Shown: positions 29,695 through 37,243 of the stretch, one piece after another
Layout: every line of letters starts with the position of its first letter
Position numbering within the stretch: the stretch's first letter is position 1
Assembly: GCA_016869595.1 (NCBI GenBank)
Contig: VGDT01000024.1
Coordinates: forward strand, 1 to 43,961
DNA from: Alphaproteobacteria bacterium
Lineage (GTDB): Bacteria; Pseudomonadota; Alphaproteobacteria; Rhizobiales; Beijerinckiaceae
Length of the DNA: 43,961 nt
Direction: 5' to 3'
Notes under the pieces: generated by a model
Told to the model about the DNA's origin: nothing
What the model saw: the letters and a program-made list of their open reading frames with translations, nothing else
Databases searched by the model: none
Translations under genes and position numbers: made by a program

Positions 29695-30993
29695 ATGTCG
29701 GAGATCTTGCGCGTCGGCATCGCGGGGCTCGGCACCGTCGGCGCGGCGGTCGCGCGTTTGCTCCATCGGCAGGCCGAGGCGCTGACGGCGCGCACGGGGC
29801 GACGCATCGTCGTGGCCGGCGTTTCGGCTCGCGACGCCGCTAAGGAGCGGCGCGCCGACCTTTCTGGCGCCGAATTTTTTAATGATCCGGTCAAGCTCGC
29901 GGCCTCGCCGTCGATCGACCTCTTCGTTGAATTGATCGGCGGCTCCGAAGGGCCGGCGCGCGCCAGCATCGAAACGGCGCTCGCGCATGGCAAGCCGGTC
30001 GTCACCGCCAACAAGGCCTTGCTCGCCGCCCACGGCCTGCATCTCTCAGCGCTTGCCGAGGAGAAACATGTGGCGCTCGCATTCGAGGCGTCTGTCGCCG
30101 GAGGCATTCCGATCGTCAAGACGCTGCGCGAGGGGCTCGCCGGCAATTCGATCGAGCGCGTCTATGGCATTCTCAACGGCACGTGCAATTACATCCTCTC
30201 GCGGATGGAGCAGGAGCAGCTCTCCTTCGAGGACTGTCTGAAGGAGGCGCAAAGGCTCGGCTACGCGGAGGCCGATCCGACTTTCGACATCGGCGGTTTC
30301 GACACCGCCCATAAGCTTGCGATCCTCACTTCACTGGCCTTCGGCACGCGCATCGCGGCCAACGCCATCGATATTGAAGGCATCGAGCGCGTGACGCTCG
30401 CCGACATCGACGCGGCGGCCGAGCTCGGCTACCGCATCAAACTGCTTGGCGTCGCGCAGCGCACCCCCGACGGCGTCGAGCAGCGCGTGCATCCGACCAT
30501 GGTCGGCAAGAAATCCGCCATCGCCCAGGTGATGGGCGTCTTGAACGCCGTCACCATCGACGCCGATGCGGTGCATGAACTTACGCTTGTGGGACCGGGC
30601 GCCGGCGGCGACGCGACGGCATCGGCCGTCGTCGCCGATATCGCCGACATCGCGAAGGGCGTGCGTTCGGCGCCTTTCGGCTTACCGACGGCGAAGCTCG
30701 CGGAGCTCAAGCGCACGCCGATGCAACGCCACGAAGGCGGCTATTACATCCGCATGTCGGTACGCGACGTCGCCGGCGCCTTCGCCAAAATCGCGACGCG
30801 CATGGCGGAACGTCGCATATCGTTGGAAAGCATCGTTCAGCGCGGCGCGCGAGGCGCGCCGGGCGACATCGTCGACGTCATCCTCATCACCCATGCGACG
30901 AGCGAACATCTCGTGCGCGAAGCCCTGGACATGATCTACCAGGACGGCGTCATCGTCTCGCGGGCGCAAGTCATCCGCATCGAACGCGAGTAG
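29695..30993 (+). CDS. hom: Homoserine dehydrogenase
   Basis: 432 residues from ATG 29695, preceded by GGAAAGG; a frame upstream to 29596 is not family-like. It reduces aspartate semialdehyde to homoserine, on the way to Thr and Met. A Rossmann start (VGIAGLGTVGAAVARLL), TANKALLA, the catalytic-domain signature with GILNGTCNYILSRM, EADPTFDIGGFDTAHKL, GPGAGGDATASAVVAD and a C-terminal ACT domain (YYIRMSVRDVAGAFAKIATRM) are in order. The ACT domain suggests threonine feedback. glpX-like follows after 6 bp. Confidence 0.97.
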   Translation: MSEILRVGIAGLGTVGAAVARLLHRQAEALTARTGRRIVVAGVSARDAAKERRADLSGAEFFNDPVKLAASPSIDLFVELIGGSEGPARASIETALAHGKPVVTANKALLAAHGLHLSALAEEKHVALAFEASVAGGIPIVKTLREGLAGNSIERVYGILNGTCNYILSRMEQEQLSFEDCLKEAQRLGYAEADPTFDIGGFDTAHKLAILTSLAFGTRIAANAIDIEGIERVTLADIDAAAELGYRIKLLGVAQRTPDGVEQRVHPTMVGKKSAIAQVMGVLNAVTIDADAVHELTLVGPGAGGDATASAVVADIADIAKGVRSAPFGLPTAKLAELKRTPMQRHEGGYYIRMSVRDVAGAFAKIATRMAERRISLESIVQRGARGAPGDIVDVILITHATSEHLVREALDMIYQDGVIVSRAQVIRIERE

Positions 30994-30999
30994 CGCGAC

Positions 31000-31989
31000 A
31001 TGACGCAACAGCCAGAAACCGACGCGTCGCAGATCGACCGCTATTTGACGCTGGAGCTCGCGCGCGCTTCTGAGCGCGCCGCGGTCGCCGCCGCGAGATT
31101 CCGCGGGCGCGGCGACGAGATGGCCGCCGACCTCGCCGCCGCTGAAGCGATGCGCGAGGAACTGTTGCGGCTTCCCGTGCGCGGGCGAGTGGTGATCGGC
31201 GAGGGCGATGCGGACGCCGCGCCGCTGCTTTATGTTGGCGAAGAAATCGGCGCGGGCGTGGGGCCTCGCGTCGATCTTGGCGTCGCCGCTCTCGAAGGGT
31301 CGACGCTTTGCGCCAAGGATATGCCGGGATCGATCTCCGTCGCCGCTATGGCGCCGGCCGGCTCGCTCTTGCATGCGCCTGACGTTTACATGGACAAGAT
31401 CGCCATCGGTCCCGGATATCCCGAGGGCGCGATCGATCTCGATCGTGATCCGGGCGACAACGTCAGAGCGCTTGCCATCGCCAAGGGCGTGCGGCCTAGC
31501 GAGATCACCGTCAGCATTCTCGATCGGCCGCGCCACGCCGAAATCATCAAGAAGTGCCGCAATGCGGGCGCCTGCGTGCGCCTCATCACCGACGGCGATG
31601 TGGCGGCGATCATTCTCACCACCCATCCCTCGGAAACCGGCGTCGACATGTATCTTGGCCGCGGCGGCGCTGCGGAAGGCGTGCTCGCCGCCTGCGTCTT
31701 GCGTTGCGCCGGCGGCCAGATGCAAGGACGGCTGGCGCTCGAAAATCGTGATCAAATCGCGCAGGCGCAGCGTTTCGGCCTTTTGGATCCGCGCCGCAAA
31801 TATTCGGTCGGCGATATGGCGGCCGGCGACGTCGTCGTCTGCGTGACGGGGGTCACCGCAGGGCCGCTTGTCGGCGGCGTATCGCTCGGCCAGACGACGA
31901 TCGATACCGAAACCATCGTCTATCGCTCTGCGACCGGCACGATCCGACGCATCCATGCGATGCACCGCGCGGCGGGAAAGTTTGATTAA
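31000..31989 (+). CDS. glpX: GlpX-like class II fructose-1,6-bisphosphatase with altered metal motif
   Basis: 329 residues, co-directional and 6 bp after hom. The whole GlpX fold is recognisable: GRGDEMAADLAAAEAMREEL, CAKDMPGSISVAAMA, GSLLHAPDVYMDKIAIGPGYPEGA, DRPRHAEIIKKC, TDGDVAA, GGQMQGRL and the end RSATGTIRRIHAMHR. Two conserved acidic motifs differ from typical relatives. The usual GEGERDEAP reads GEGDADAAP, and the usual DPLEGT reads AALEGS, so the first Asp of the metal-binding DPxEG motif is Ala. The family hydrolyses fructose 1,6-bisphosphate in gluconeogenesis or sugar-phosphate cycling. Whether this copy is active is open. Confidence 0.88.
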   Translation: MTQQPETDASQIDRYLTLELARASERAAVAAARFRGRGDEMAADLAAAEAMREELLRLPVRGRVVIGEGDADAAPLLYVGEEIGAGVGPRVDLGVAALEGSTLCAKDMPGSISVAAMAPAGSLLHAPDVYMDKIAIGPGYPEGAIDLDRDPGDNVRALAIAKGVRPSEITVSILDRPRHAEIIKKCRNAGACVRLITDGDVAAIILTTHPSETGVDMYLGRGGAAEGVLAACVLRCAGGQMQGRLALENRDQIAQAQRFGLLDPRRKYSVGDMAAGDVVVCVTGVTAGPLVGGVSLGQTTIDTETIVYRSATGTIRRIHAMHRAAGKFD

Positions 31990-32016
31990 GATCGGTCCGC
32001 CGCGCGCGATTACGCC

Positions 32017-33306
32017 ATGACTCCCGCCGCCCATGTCTCCGCCGCGATTGAAGTGCTCGACGATCTTGCGAAGCGCCGACGGCCTGCCGCTGAGGCCTTA
32101 AAGGACTGGGGCCTCGCGCATCGCTTCGCCGGCTCCAAGGATCGCGCCGCGATCGCCAGCCTTGTCTTCGACGCGCTGAGGAAGCGCGCTTCAGCGTCCT
32201 ATGTGATGGGCTCGGACACGCCGCGCGCGATCATGCTCGGCGCGCTGCGCGAGGCGCGCGGCCTTAGCGCCGAAGCGATCGCCGCGCTCTGCACTGGCGA
32301 GCGCCATGCGCAGGCGCCGCTTTCCGACGACGAGCGCGAGCGGCTGGAAACGGCGTCACTCGACGCGGCGCCGGCCCATGTGCGCGGCGACTATCCGGAA
32401 TGGCTCGCCTCGCGTTTCGAAGCCGCCTTCGGCGCCCACGCGGCTGAAGAAGGCGCGGCGCTCGCGGCCCGCGCGCCGGTGGATCTGCGGGTCAATATTT
32501 TGAAATGCTCGCGCGAGCAGGCGCTCGAAAAGCTCTCGCATCTCTCGCCAGCGCCGACGCCGCTGTCGCCGATCGGCCTGCGCATCGAGGCGGGGCAGGG
32601 CCGGGGGCCGGCGCTGACGGCGGAAACCGCCTATGTGAAGGGCTTCGTCGAGCTTCAGGATGAAGCCTCGCAGCTCGCCGCGCTGCTCTGCGCCGCCGCG
32701 CCGGGCGAGCAGGTTCTCGATCTTTGCGCCGGCGGCGGCGGCAAGACGCTGGCGCTCGCGGCGCAGATGCATAACCGCGGCCAGATCTATGCTCATGACT
32801 CGGACGGACGCCGACTCGCGCCGATCCATGAGCGCCTGGAGCGGGCGGGGGCGCGCAATGTTCAGGTGCGCGCGCGGCGCGGCGCGGCCGATGTGCTCGC
32901 CGATCTTGAGAAGCGCTGCGATCTCGTGCTGATCGACGCGCCATGCACGGGCGTCGGCGCCTGGCGGCGCCATCCGGACGCGAAATGGCGGCTCGCGCCC
33001 GGCGCGCTCGAGCTGAGGCTGAAGGAGCAGGGCGAACTCTTGGCGAAGGCTTCGCGCTTCGTGAAGCGCGGCGGGCGGCTCGCTTATGTTACCTGTTCGG
33101 TGCTGCGCGAGGAAAACGAGGAGCAGGTCGCGGCCTTTCTCGCGGACCATCCGGACTTCGCCGCGCCCTCGGCCGCCGAAATGGCGCAAGCGGCGGGCCT
33201 GCCCGAACTCGCGCGCTTCGCCTCGCCGCATGGTCCCGGCGTCCGCCTGTCGCCGGCGACGAGCCACACGGATGGGTTTTATGTGTGCGTGCTGGCGCAG
33301 CGCTGA
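32017..33306 (+). CDS. RsmB/NOP2-type RNA (cytosine-5) methyltransferase
   Basis: 429 residues. The N-terminal part is a NusB-like helical domain, and the C-terminal part a Rossmann SAM-dependent methyltransferase. Motif I is [19 protein letters not shown]. The catalytic cysteine motif is [19 protein letters not shown], and the second cysteine is in [17 protein letters not shown]. Together these mark 5-methylcytosine RNA methyltransferases; the exact target (16S rRNA or another RNA) is not certain. It lies 27 bp after glpX and 163 bp before guaA. Confidence 0.92.
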   Translation: MTPAAHVSAAIEVLDDLAKRRRPAAEALKDWGLAHRFAGSKDRAAIASLVFDALRKRASASYVMGSDTPRAIMLGALREARGLSAEAIAALCTGERHAQAPLSDDERERLETASLDAAPAHVRGDYPEWLASRFEAAFGAHAAEEGAALAARAPVDLRVNILKCSREQALEKLSHLSPAPTPLSPIGLRIEAGQGRGPALTAETAYVKGFVELQDEASQLAALLCAAAPGEQVLDLCAGGGGKTLALAAQMHNRGQIYAHDSDGRRLAPIHERLERAGARNVQVRARRGAADVLADLEKRCDLVLIDAPCTGVGAWRRHPDAKWRLAPGALELRLKEQGELLAKASRFVKRGGRLAYVTCSVLREENEEQVAAFLADHPDFAAPSAAEMAQAAGLPELARFASPHGPGVRLSPATSHTDGFYVCVLAQR

Positions 33307-33356
33307 GTTGCGCCCTCGGCGCCCGTCTCTTAAGACCAGTCCGAGTGTTCCAACCG

Positions 33357-33443
33357 CGTCATGCCCGCGACAAGCGTGGGCATCCACGCCGACATTCCGC
33401 AGCAGCCCGGCGTGGATGGCTGGGACAAGCCCGGCCATGACGG
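33357..33443. repeat. Palindromic intergenic repeat before guaA
   Basis: CGTCATGCCCGCGACAAGCG with GTGGGCATCCACGCC faces GGCGTGGATGGC and GGGACAAGCCCGGCCATGACGG, around an 18-nt centre. This matches a common alphaproteobacterial interspersed repeat. It ends 26 nt before the guaA start and may form part of the leader RNA. Confidence 0.65.
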
Positions 33444-33469
33444 TGAACTGCGGTTCAACAGGTTTGCCC

Positions 33470-35074
33470 ATGGCCACCGCCGCCGACGCCTACCATCACG
33501 ACATCGCCGATCGCCACGACAAGGTGCTGATCGTCGATTTCGGCTCGCAGGTGACGCAGCTCATCGCGCGGCGCGTGCGCGAGGCGGGGGTCTATTGCGA
33601 GATCGCGCCGTTCCAGAATGCCGAGCGCGCCTTCGCCGAGATCCGCCCCAAGGCGGTGATCCTCTCGGGCGGCCCATGCTCGGTGACGGATGAGGGCTCT
33701 CCCCGCGCGCCGCAGAGCATTTTCGACTCTGGCGTGCCTGTACTCGGCATTTGCTATGGCGAGCAGACGATGGCGACGCAGCTCGGCGGCACGGTCGAAG
33801 GAGGCCATCACCGCGAATTCGGCCGCGCCGATGTGACGGCGCTGGAGCACAGCGCGCTTCTCGACGGCGTGTGGGAGAAGGGCGGCAGCTTTCCCGTCTG
33901 GATGAGTCATGGCGACCGGGTGACGAAACTGCCGGAAGGCTTCCGCGTCATCGCCGCTTCGGAGAACGCGCCCTTCGCAGCGATCGCGGATGAGCAGCGC
34001 CGCTATTACGGCGTGCAGTTTCATCTCGAAGTCGTGCATACGCCCGACGGCGCAAAACTTCTTTCGAATTTCGTGCACAAGGTCGCGGGGCTGAAGTCCG
34101 ACTGGACGATGGCGGCGTTTCGGGGCGAGGCGATCGCGGCGATCCGGCGCCAAGTCGGCGACGGGCGCGTGCTCTGCGGCCTATCCGGCGGCGTCGACAG
34201 CGCCGTCGCGGCGGTGCTTATTCACGAAGCGATCGGCGAACGCCTGACCTGCGTCTTCGTCGATCATGGCCTGCTGCGGCAGGGCGAGGCGGAAGAAGTC
34301 GTGCGGCTCTTTCGCGATCACTACAACATTCCGCTGCATCACGTCGAAGCTGAGGGTCTGTTCCTCGGCGCGCTCGAAGGCGTCGACGATCCGGAGATGA
34401 AGCGCAAGATCATCGGCCGGCTCTTCATCGAGACGTTCGAGGCCGAGGCGAAGAAGATTGCGCAGGACGGGCGCGGCGCGCCGCAGTTTCTCGCGCAAGG
34501 CACGCTCTATCCCGATGTCATCGAGAGCGTCTCCTTCACCGGCGGCCCGTCGGTGACGATCAAGTCGCATCATAATGTCGGCGGATTGCCGGAGCACATG
34601 AACATGCGGCTCGTCGAGCCGCTGCGCGAACTCTTCAAGGACGAAGTGCGCGCTCTCGGCCGCGAACTCGGACTGCCGGAAGCATTCGTCGGGCGCCATC
34701 CCTTTCCGGGGCCGGGGCTCGCGATCCGCTGTCCCGGCGTCGTCACGCGCGAGAAGCTTGCGATTTTGCGTAAGGCCGACGCCGTCTATTTGGACGAAAT
34801 CCGCAAGGCGGGATTGTATGACGAAATCTGGCAGGCCTTCGCGGCGCTCCTGCCGGTGCGCAGCGTTGGCGTGATGGGCGACGGGCGCACCTATGATTAT
34901 GTCGTCGCGCTACGCGCAGTGACGTCGAGCGACGGCATGACGGCGGATTTCTACCCCTTCGACATGAGTTTCCTCGGGCGCGCCGCGACGCGGATCATCA
35001 ATGAAGTGAAGGGCGTCAATCGCGTGGTCTATGATGTGACGAGCAAGCCGCCGGGAACGATCGAGTGGGAGTGA
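33470..35074 (+). CDS. guaA: GMP synthase (glutamine-hydrolysing)
   Basis: 534 residues from ATG 33470; an open frame upstream to 33086 overlaps rsmB and is not family-like. It converts XMP to GMP. The glutaminase domain starts [21 protein letters not shown] and has the nucleophile in [12 protein letters not shown] (Cys near residue 95) and FHLEV. The ATP-pyrophosphatase P-loop is [12 protein letters not shown] (near residue 238). The dimerization domain ends [10 protein letters not shown], the normal C terminus. Its 3' end borders the mobile island, and the last codons are complete. Confidence 0.97.
   Translation: MATAADAYHHDIADRHDKVLIVDFGSQVTQLIARRVREAGVYCEIAPFQNAERAFAEIRPKAVILSGGPCSVTDEGSPRAPQSIFDSGVPVLGICYGEQTMATQLGGTVEGGHHREFGRADVTALEHSALLDGVWEKGGSFPVWMSHGDRVTKLPEGFRVIAASENAPFAAIADEQRRYYGVQFHLEVVHTPDGAKLLSNFVHKVAGLKSDWTMAAFRGEAIAAIRRQVGDGRVLCGLSGGVDSAVAAVLIHEAIGERLTCVFVDHGLLRQGEAEEVVRLFRDHYNIPLHHVEAEGLFLGALEGVDDPEMKRKIIGRLFIETFEAEAKKIAQDGRGAPQFLAQGTLYPDVIESVSFTGGPSVTIKSHHNVGGLPEHMNMRLVEPLRELFKDEVRALGRELGLPEAFVGRHPFPGPGLAIRCPGVVTREKLAILRKADAVYLDEIRKAGLYDEIWQAFAALLPVRSVGVMGDGRTYDYVVALRAVTSSDGMTADFYPFDMSFLGRAATRIINEVKGVNRVVYDVTSKPPGTIEWE
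35050..35074. other. Probable left attachment site at the 3' end of guaA
   Basis: The island integrase follows 222 bp after the end of guaA and points away from it. Integrases inserting in guaA use the last codons (GTIEWE and stop), which are restored by the att duplication. The boundary is inferred; I found no second copy of this end (ACGATCGAGTGGGAGTGA) in the window. Confidence 0.4.
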
Positions 35075-35189
35075 ATTAGGGTCCTTTCAGACCATCTCGC
35101 TCCGTGCCGAAAATCGCACGATCTCTTTGACTGACAAGGATTATTTTTTCCACCCCGTATCGCTGCATGTCACCCCAACCCGGCCACTT

Positions 35190-35266
35190 TGTTGGTAGCG
35201 ATGTTGGTATGGCGCAGGATGGTCGAGAAACGGGCCTTCGCTACCAACAACCCCTCTTGTTGGTAT
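35190..35266. promoter_or_regulatory. Cluster of four TGTTGGTA repeats between guaA and the integrase
   Basis: The word TGTTGGTA occurs at 35190, 35202 and 35258 on the plus strand, and reverse-complemented at 35242-35249. The first and the reverse copy give a 10-bp inverted repeat, TGTTGGTAGC (35190-35199) and GCTACCAACA (35240-35249). TGTTGGTAT appears twice. Placement beside the att end and 30-100 bp before the integrase fits arm-type integrase or excisionase binding sites. Function inferred. Confidence 0.55.
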
Positions 35267-35295
35267 CCGTTCGCCCCCAGACCGGATGCGGATTT

Positions 35296-36645
35296 ATGGG
35301 CGATCTCACTGATAAAGAACTGAAAAATCTGAAGCCGAGGGCCAAGCTCTACAAGGTGACGGACCGCGACGGGATGCACGCGGCCGTCACGCCGACCGGG
35401 GTCATATCGTTCCGGTATCAGTACCGGGTGAACGGGCGGCAGGAGGTTTTGACTATCGGCCGATATAGCGCCGAGGCGGCGCGCAAGCTGACACGGGCGC
35501 CCGACGCGCTGGAATACGGAATGGAGGTGTCTCTTGCGGAGGCGAGGACGCTGCTGGCGCGCGCCCGGCGTCAGGTCGAGCGGGGCGAGTCGCCGTCGAA
35601 AGCCAAGGTGGAGAAGCGCACCGCGTCAGCCGAGGCGTTCACGTTCGGCGGGTGGGCGGAAGCCTATTTCAAGCACAAAGCCGATCCCAAGTCGGGGGCC
35701 GAGAAACTGGCTGACAGCACCTTGGCGATGCGCCGATCCGTCTATGATCGCGCCATCGCGGGAGAGTTGTCGAAGCTCAAGCTGGGGGAGGTGACGCCGC
35801 AGCGTCTCAAACGTCTGTGCGACGAGGTTAAGGAGAAGCGCGGGCCGGCCGTCGCCGTGCATGTCCGCGAGGTCGTGTTGCTGGTGTTCCGCCACGCCCA
35901 AGGATGCGGGCTGGACGTGAGCAACCCGGCCGAGTCGATCCGCACCAGCGCCATCGCCACCTTCGAGCCGCGCGAGCGCGCCCTGTCGCCATCCGAGGTC
36001 CGCGCGGTCCTGATGGCGCTGGATCATGTGACGGCGGCGCCCACGCTGCGCTCAGCGGTGAAGTTTGTCCTCCTGACCGGCGTCCGCAAGTCGGAGTTCA
36101 TCGACGCCACATGGAAGGAAATCGACTTCGCCGCCGCGCGCTGGACGATCCCGGCCGAGCGCATGAAGGCCGGCAAGGCGCATGTCGTCCCGCTGAGCGA
36201 TCAGGCGCTCGACATTCTGACGGCGTTCCGCACCATGTTCGGCGCCAGCCGATACCTGCACCCCGGCCGGTACGACGGCGATACGCCCATAAGCAACGCC
36301 ACGCTCAACCGCGTGATCGACACAGCCGTGGAGCGTATCCGCGAGGATGACCCGGACTTTCAGAGCTTCGGCGTTCACGACCTGCGCCGCACGTTTTCGA
36401 CCGGCCTGAACCGCGCCAAGTTCGATGATCGCTGGATCGAGATGAGCTTGGCCCACGCGCCCCGGAACCGGATCGCCGCCGTCTATAACGTGAACCGCTA
36501 CCTCGCCGAGCGGAAGATCATGCTTCAGTGCTGGGCTGATATGCTTGACGCTTGGGTGAAGGGTGAATCCGCAAAAGAGCTGATCGCCGACGCGAAGCGA
36601 CGTGCCGCCGAGGTCCACGACGACGAATTGGACGACGATCTCTGA
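35296..36645 (+). CDS. P4-type tyrosine recombinase (island integrase)
   Basis: 449 residues from ATG 35296. Residues 1-100 are the DUF4102-like arm-binding domain (LTDKELKNLKPRAKLYKVTDRDGM, FRYQYRVNGRQEVLTIGRY). A SAM-like core-binding domain (about 115-205) and the catalytic domain follow. Expected catalytic residues are Arg264 (TGVRKSE), Lys about 291-294, His361 and Arg364 (HDLRRT), His387 and Tyr397 (AAVYNVNRY). It would catalyse integration at guaA. The protein appears full length and intact. Start choice is weak on ribosome-binding grounds but fits the family start. Confidence 0.93.
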   Translation: MGDLTDKELKNLKPRAKLYKVTDRDGMHAAVTPTGVISFRYQYRVNGRQEVLTIGRYSAEAARKLTRAPDALEYGMEVSLAEARTLLARARRQVERGESPSKAKVEKRTASAEAFTFGGWAEAYFKHKADPKSGAEKLADSTLAMRRSVYDRAIAGELSKLKLGEVTPQRLKRLCDEVKEKRGPAVAVHVREVVLLVFRHAQGCGLDVSNPAESIRTSAIATFEPRERALSPSEVRAVLMALDHVTAAPTLRSAVKFVLLTGVRKSEFIDATWKEIDFAAARWTIPAERMKAGKAHVVPLSDQALDILTAFRTMFGASRYLHPGRYDGDTPISNATLNRVIDTAVERIREDDPDFQSFGVHDLRRTFSTGLNRAKFDDRWIEMSLAHAPRNRIAAVYNVNRYLAERKIMLQCWADMLDAWVKGESAKELIADAKRRAAEVHDDELDDDL

Positions 36646-36671
36646 ACTACGTGTGGCTCGCGTCCATTCTG

Positions 36672-36920
36672 TCATCCCCCTTTCGACCCTTTGTCGTTGT
36701 CATTCGCGGCGGCGATGCACGCGGCGAAGTCCTCGCGGGCCATGCTGCTGCCGATGAAGTGCGCAAGCTGGGGGATGATGACATCGGCGTTGCGCAGCGG
36801 TTCGGCGGCGGGGCCATCCACGGTATTGTTGTCATTGGCCAGGACGAGATATTCACCCGGCTCCGGCGTGTCAGCGGGGGGCATGGCGGGCCGTCTTTGC
36901 GCTGGGCTCGTCGTTGTCAT
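36672..36920 (-). CDS. Small island protein overlapping the AlpA gene
   Basis: About 82 residues (MTTTSPAQRR start) or 70 from an internal ATG at 36884. It overlaps the end of the AlpA-like gene in another frame by 50 bp (or 14 bp from the internal start). Content is acidic with LVLANDNNTVDGPAAEPLRN and IIPQLAHFIGSSMAREDFAACIAAANDND. I recognise no family. The consistent position after the AlpA gene suggests a small accessory gene; start uncertain. Confidence 0.5.
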   Translation of the reverse strand: MTTTSPAQRRPAMPPADTPEPGEYLVLANDNNTVDGPAAEPLRNADVIIPQLAHFIGSSMAREDFAACIAAANDNDKGSKGG

Positions 36921-37113
36921 TGGTGGCTCGCCAGCCAGCGGGATCGGCGATCCAGCGGTCGATGTCGGATTCCCGCCAGCCCGCACCATTGACGCTGATC
37001 CTCACCTGGGCGGGGAACGTGCCCTCGGCGATCTTGCGGTAGATGGTGGAACGGGACAAGCCGGTGCGGGCGAGAACGGTTTTCATGCGGACGATACGGT
37101 CTGTTACGAGCAT
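36871..37113 (-). CDS. AlpA-family DNA-binding regulator
   Basis: 80 residues with a good ribosome binding site (GGAGG 9-10 nt before ATG 37113). The core RMKTVLARTGLSRSTIYRKIAEGTFPAQVRI is an MerR-like winged helix-turn-helix of the AlpA/phage Cox type, followed by GWRESDIDRWIADP. Members regulate integrase or excision of prophages and islands. It lies between the relaxase and integrase, so excision control is a reasonable inference. Confidence 0.88.
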   Translation of the reverse strand: MLVTDRIVRMKTVLARTGLSRSTIYRKIAEGTFPAQVRISVNGAGWRESDIDRWIADPAGWRATNDNDEPSAKTARHAPR

Positions 37114-37243
37114 GGTTGCGCTGCCTCCTGCTGGGTGTTTCTGACGATTGCAGAGACCAGACAGAGCGATGATTTGTTGTTGTGCAATAGATATTTAGCG
37201 GTCGTAGTAGTGTGGTGTAGAGACGGCGGAAAATAGGATAGTT

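Noticed and set aside
33086-33469. Upstream extension of guaA
   Set aside because: It overlaps rsmB and the intergenic repeat; the family start is at 33470.
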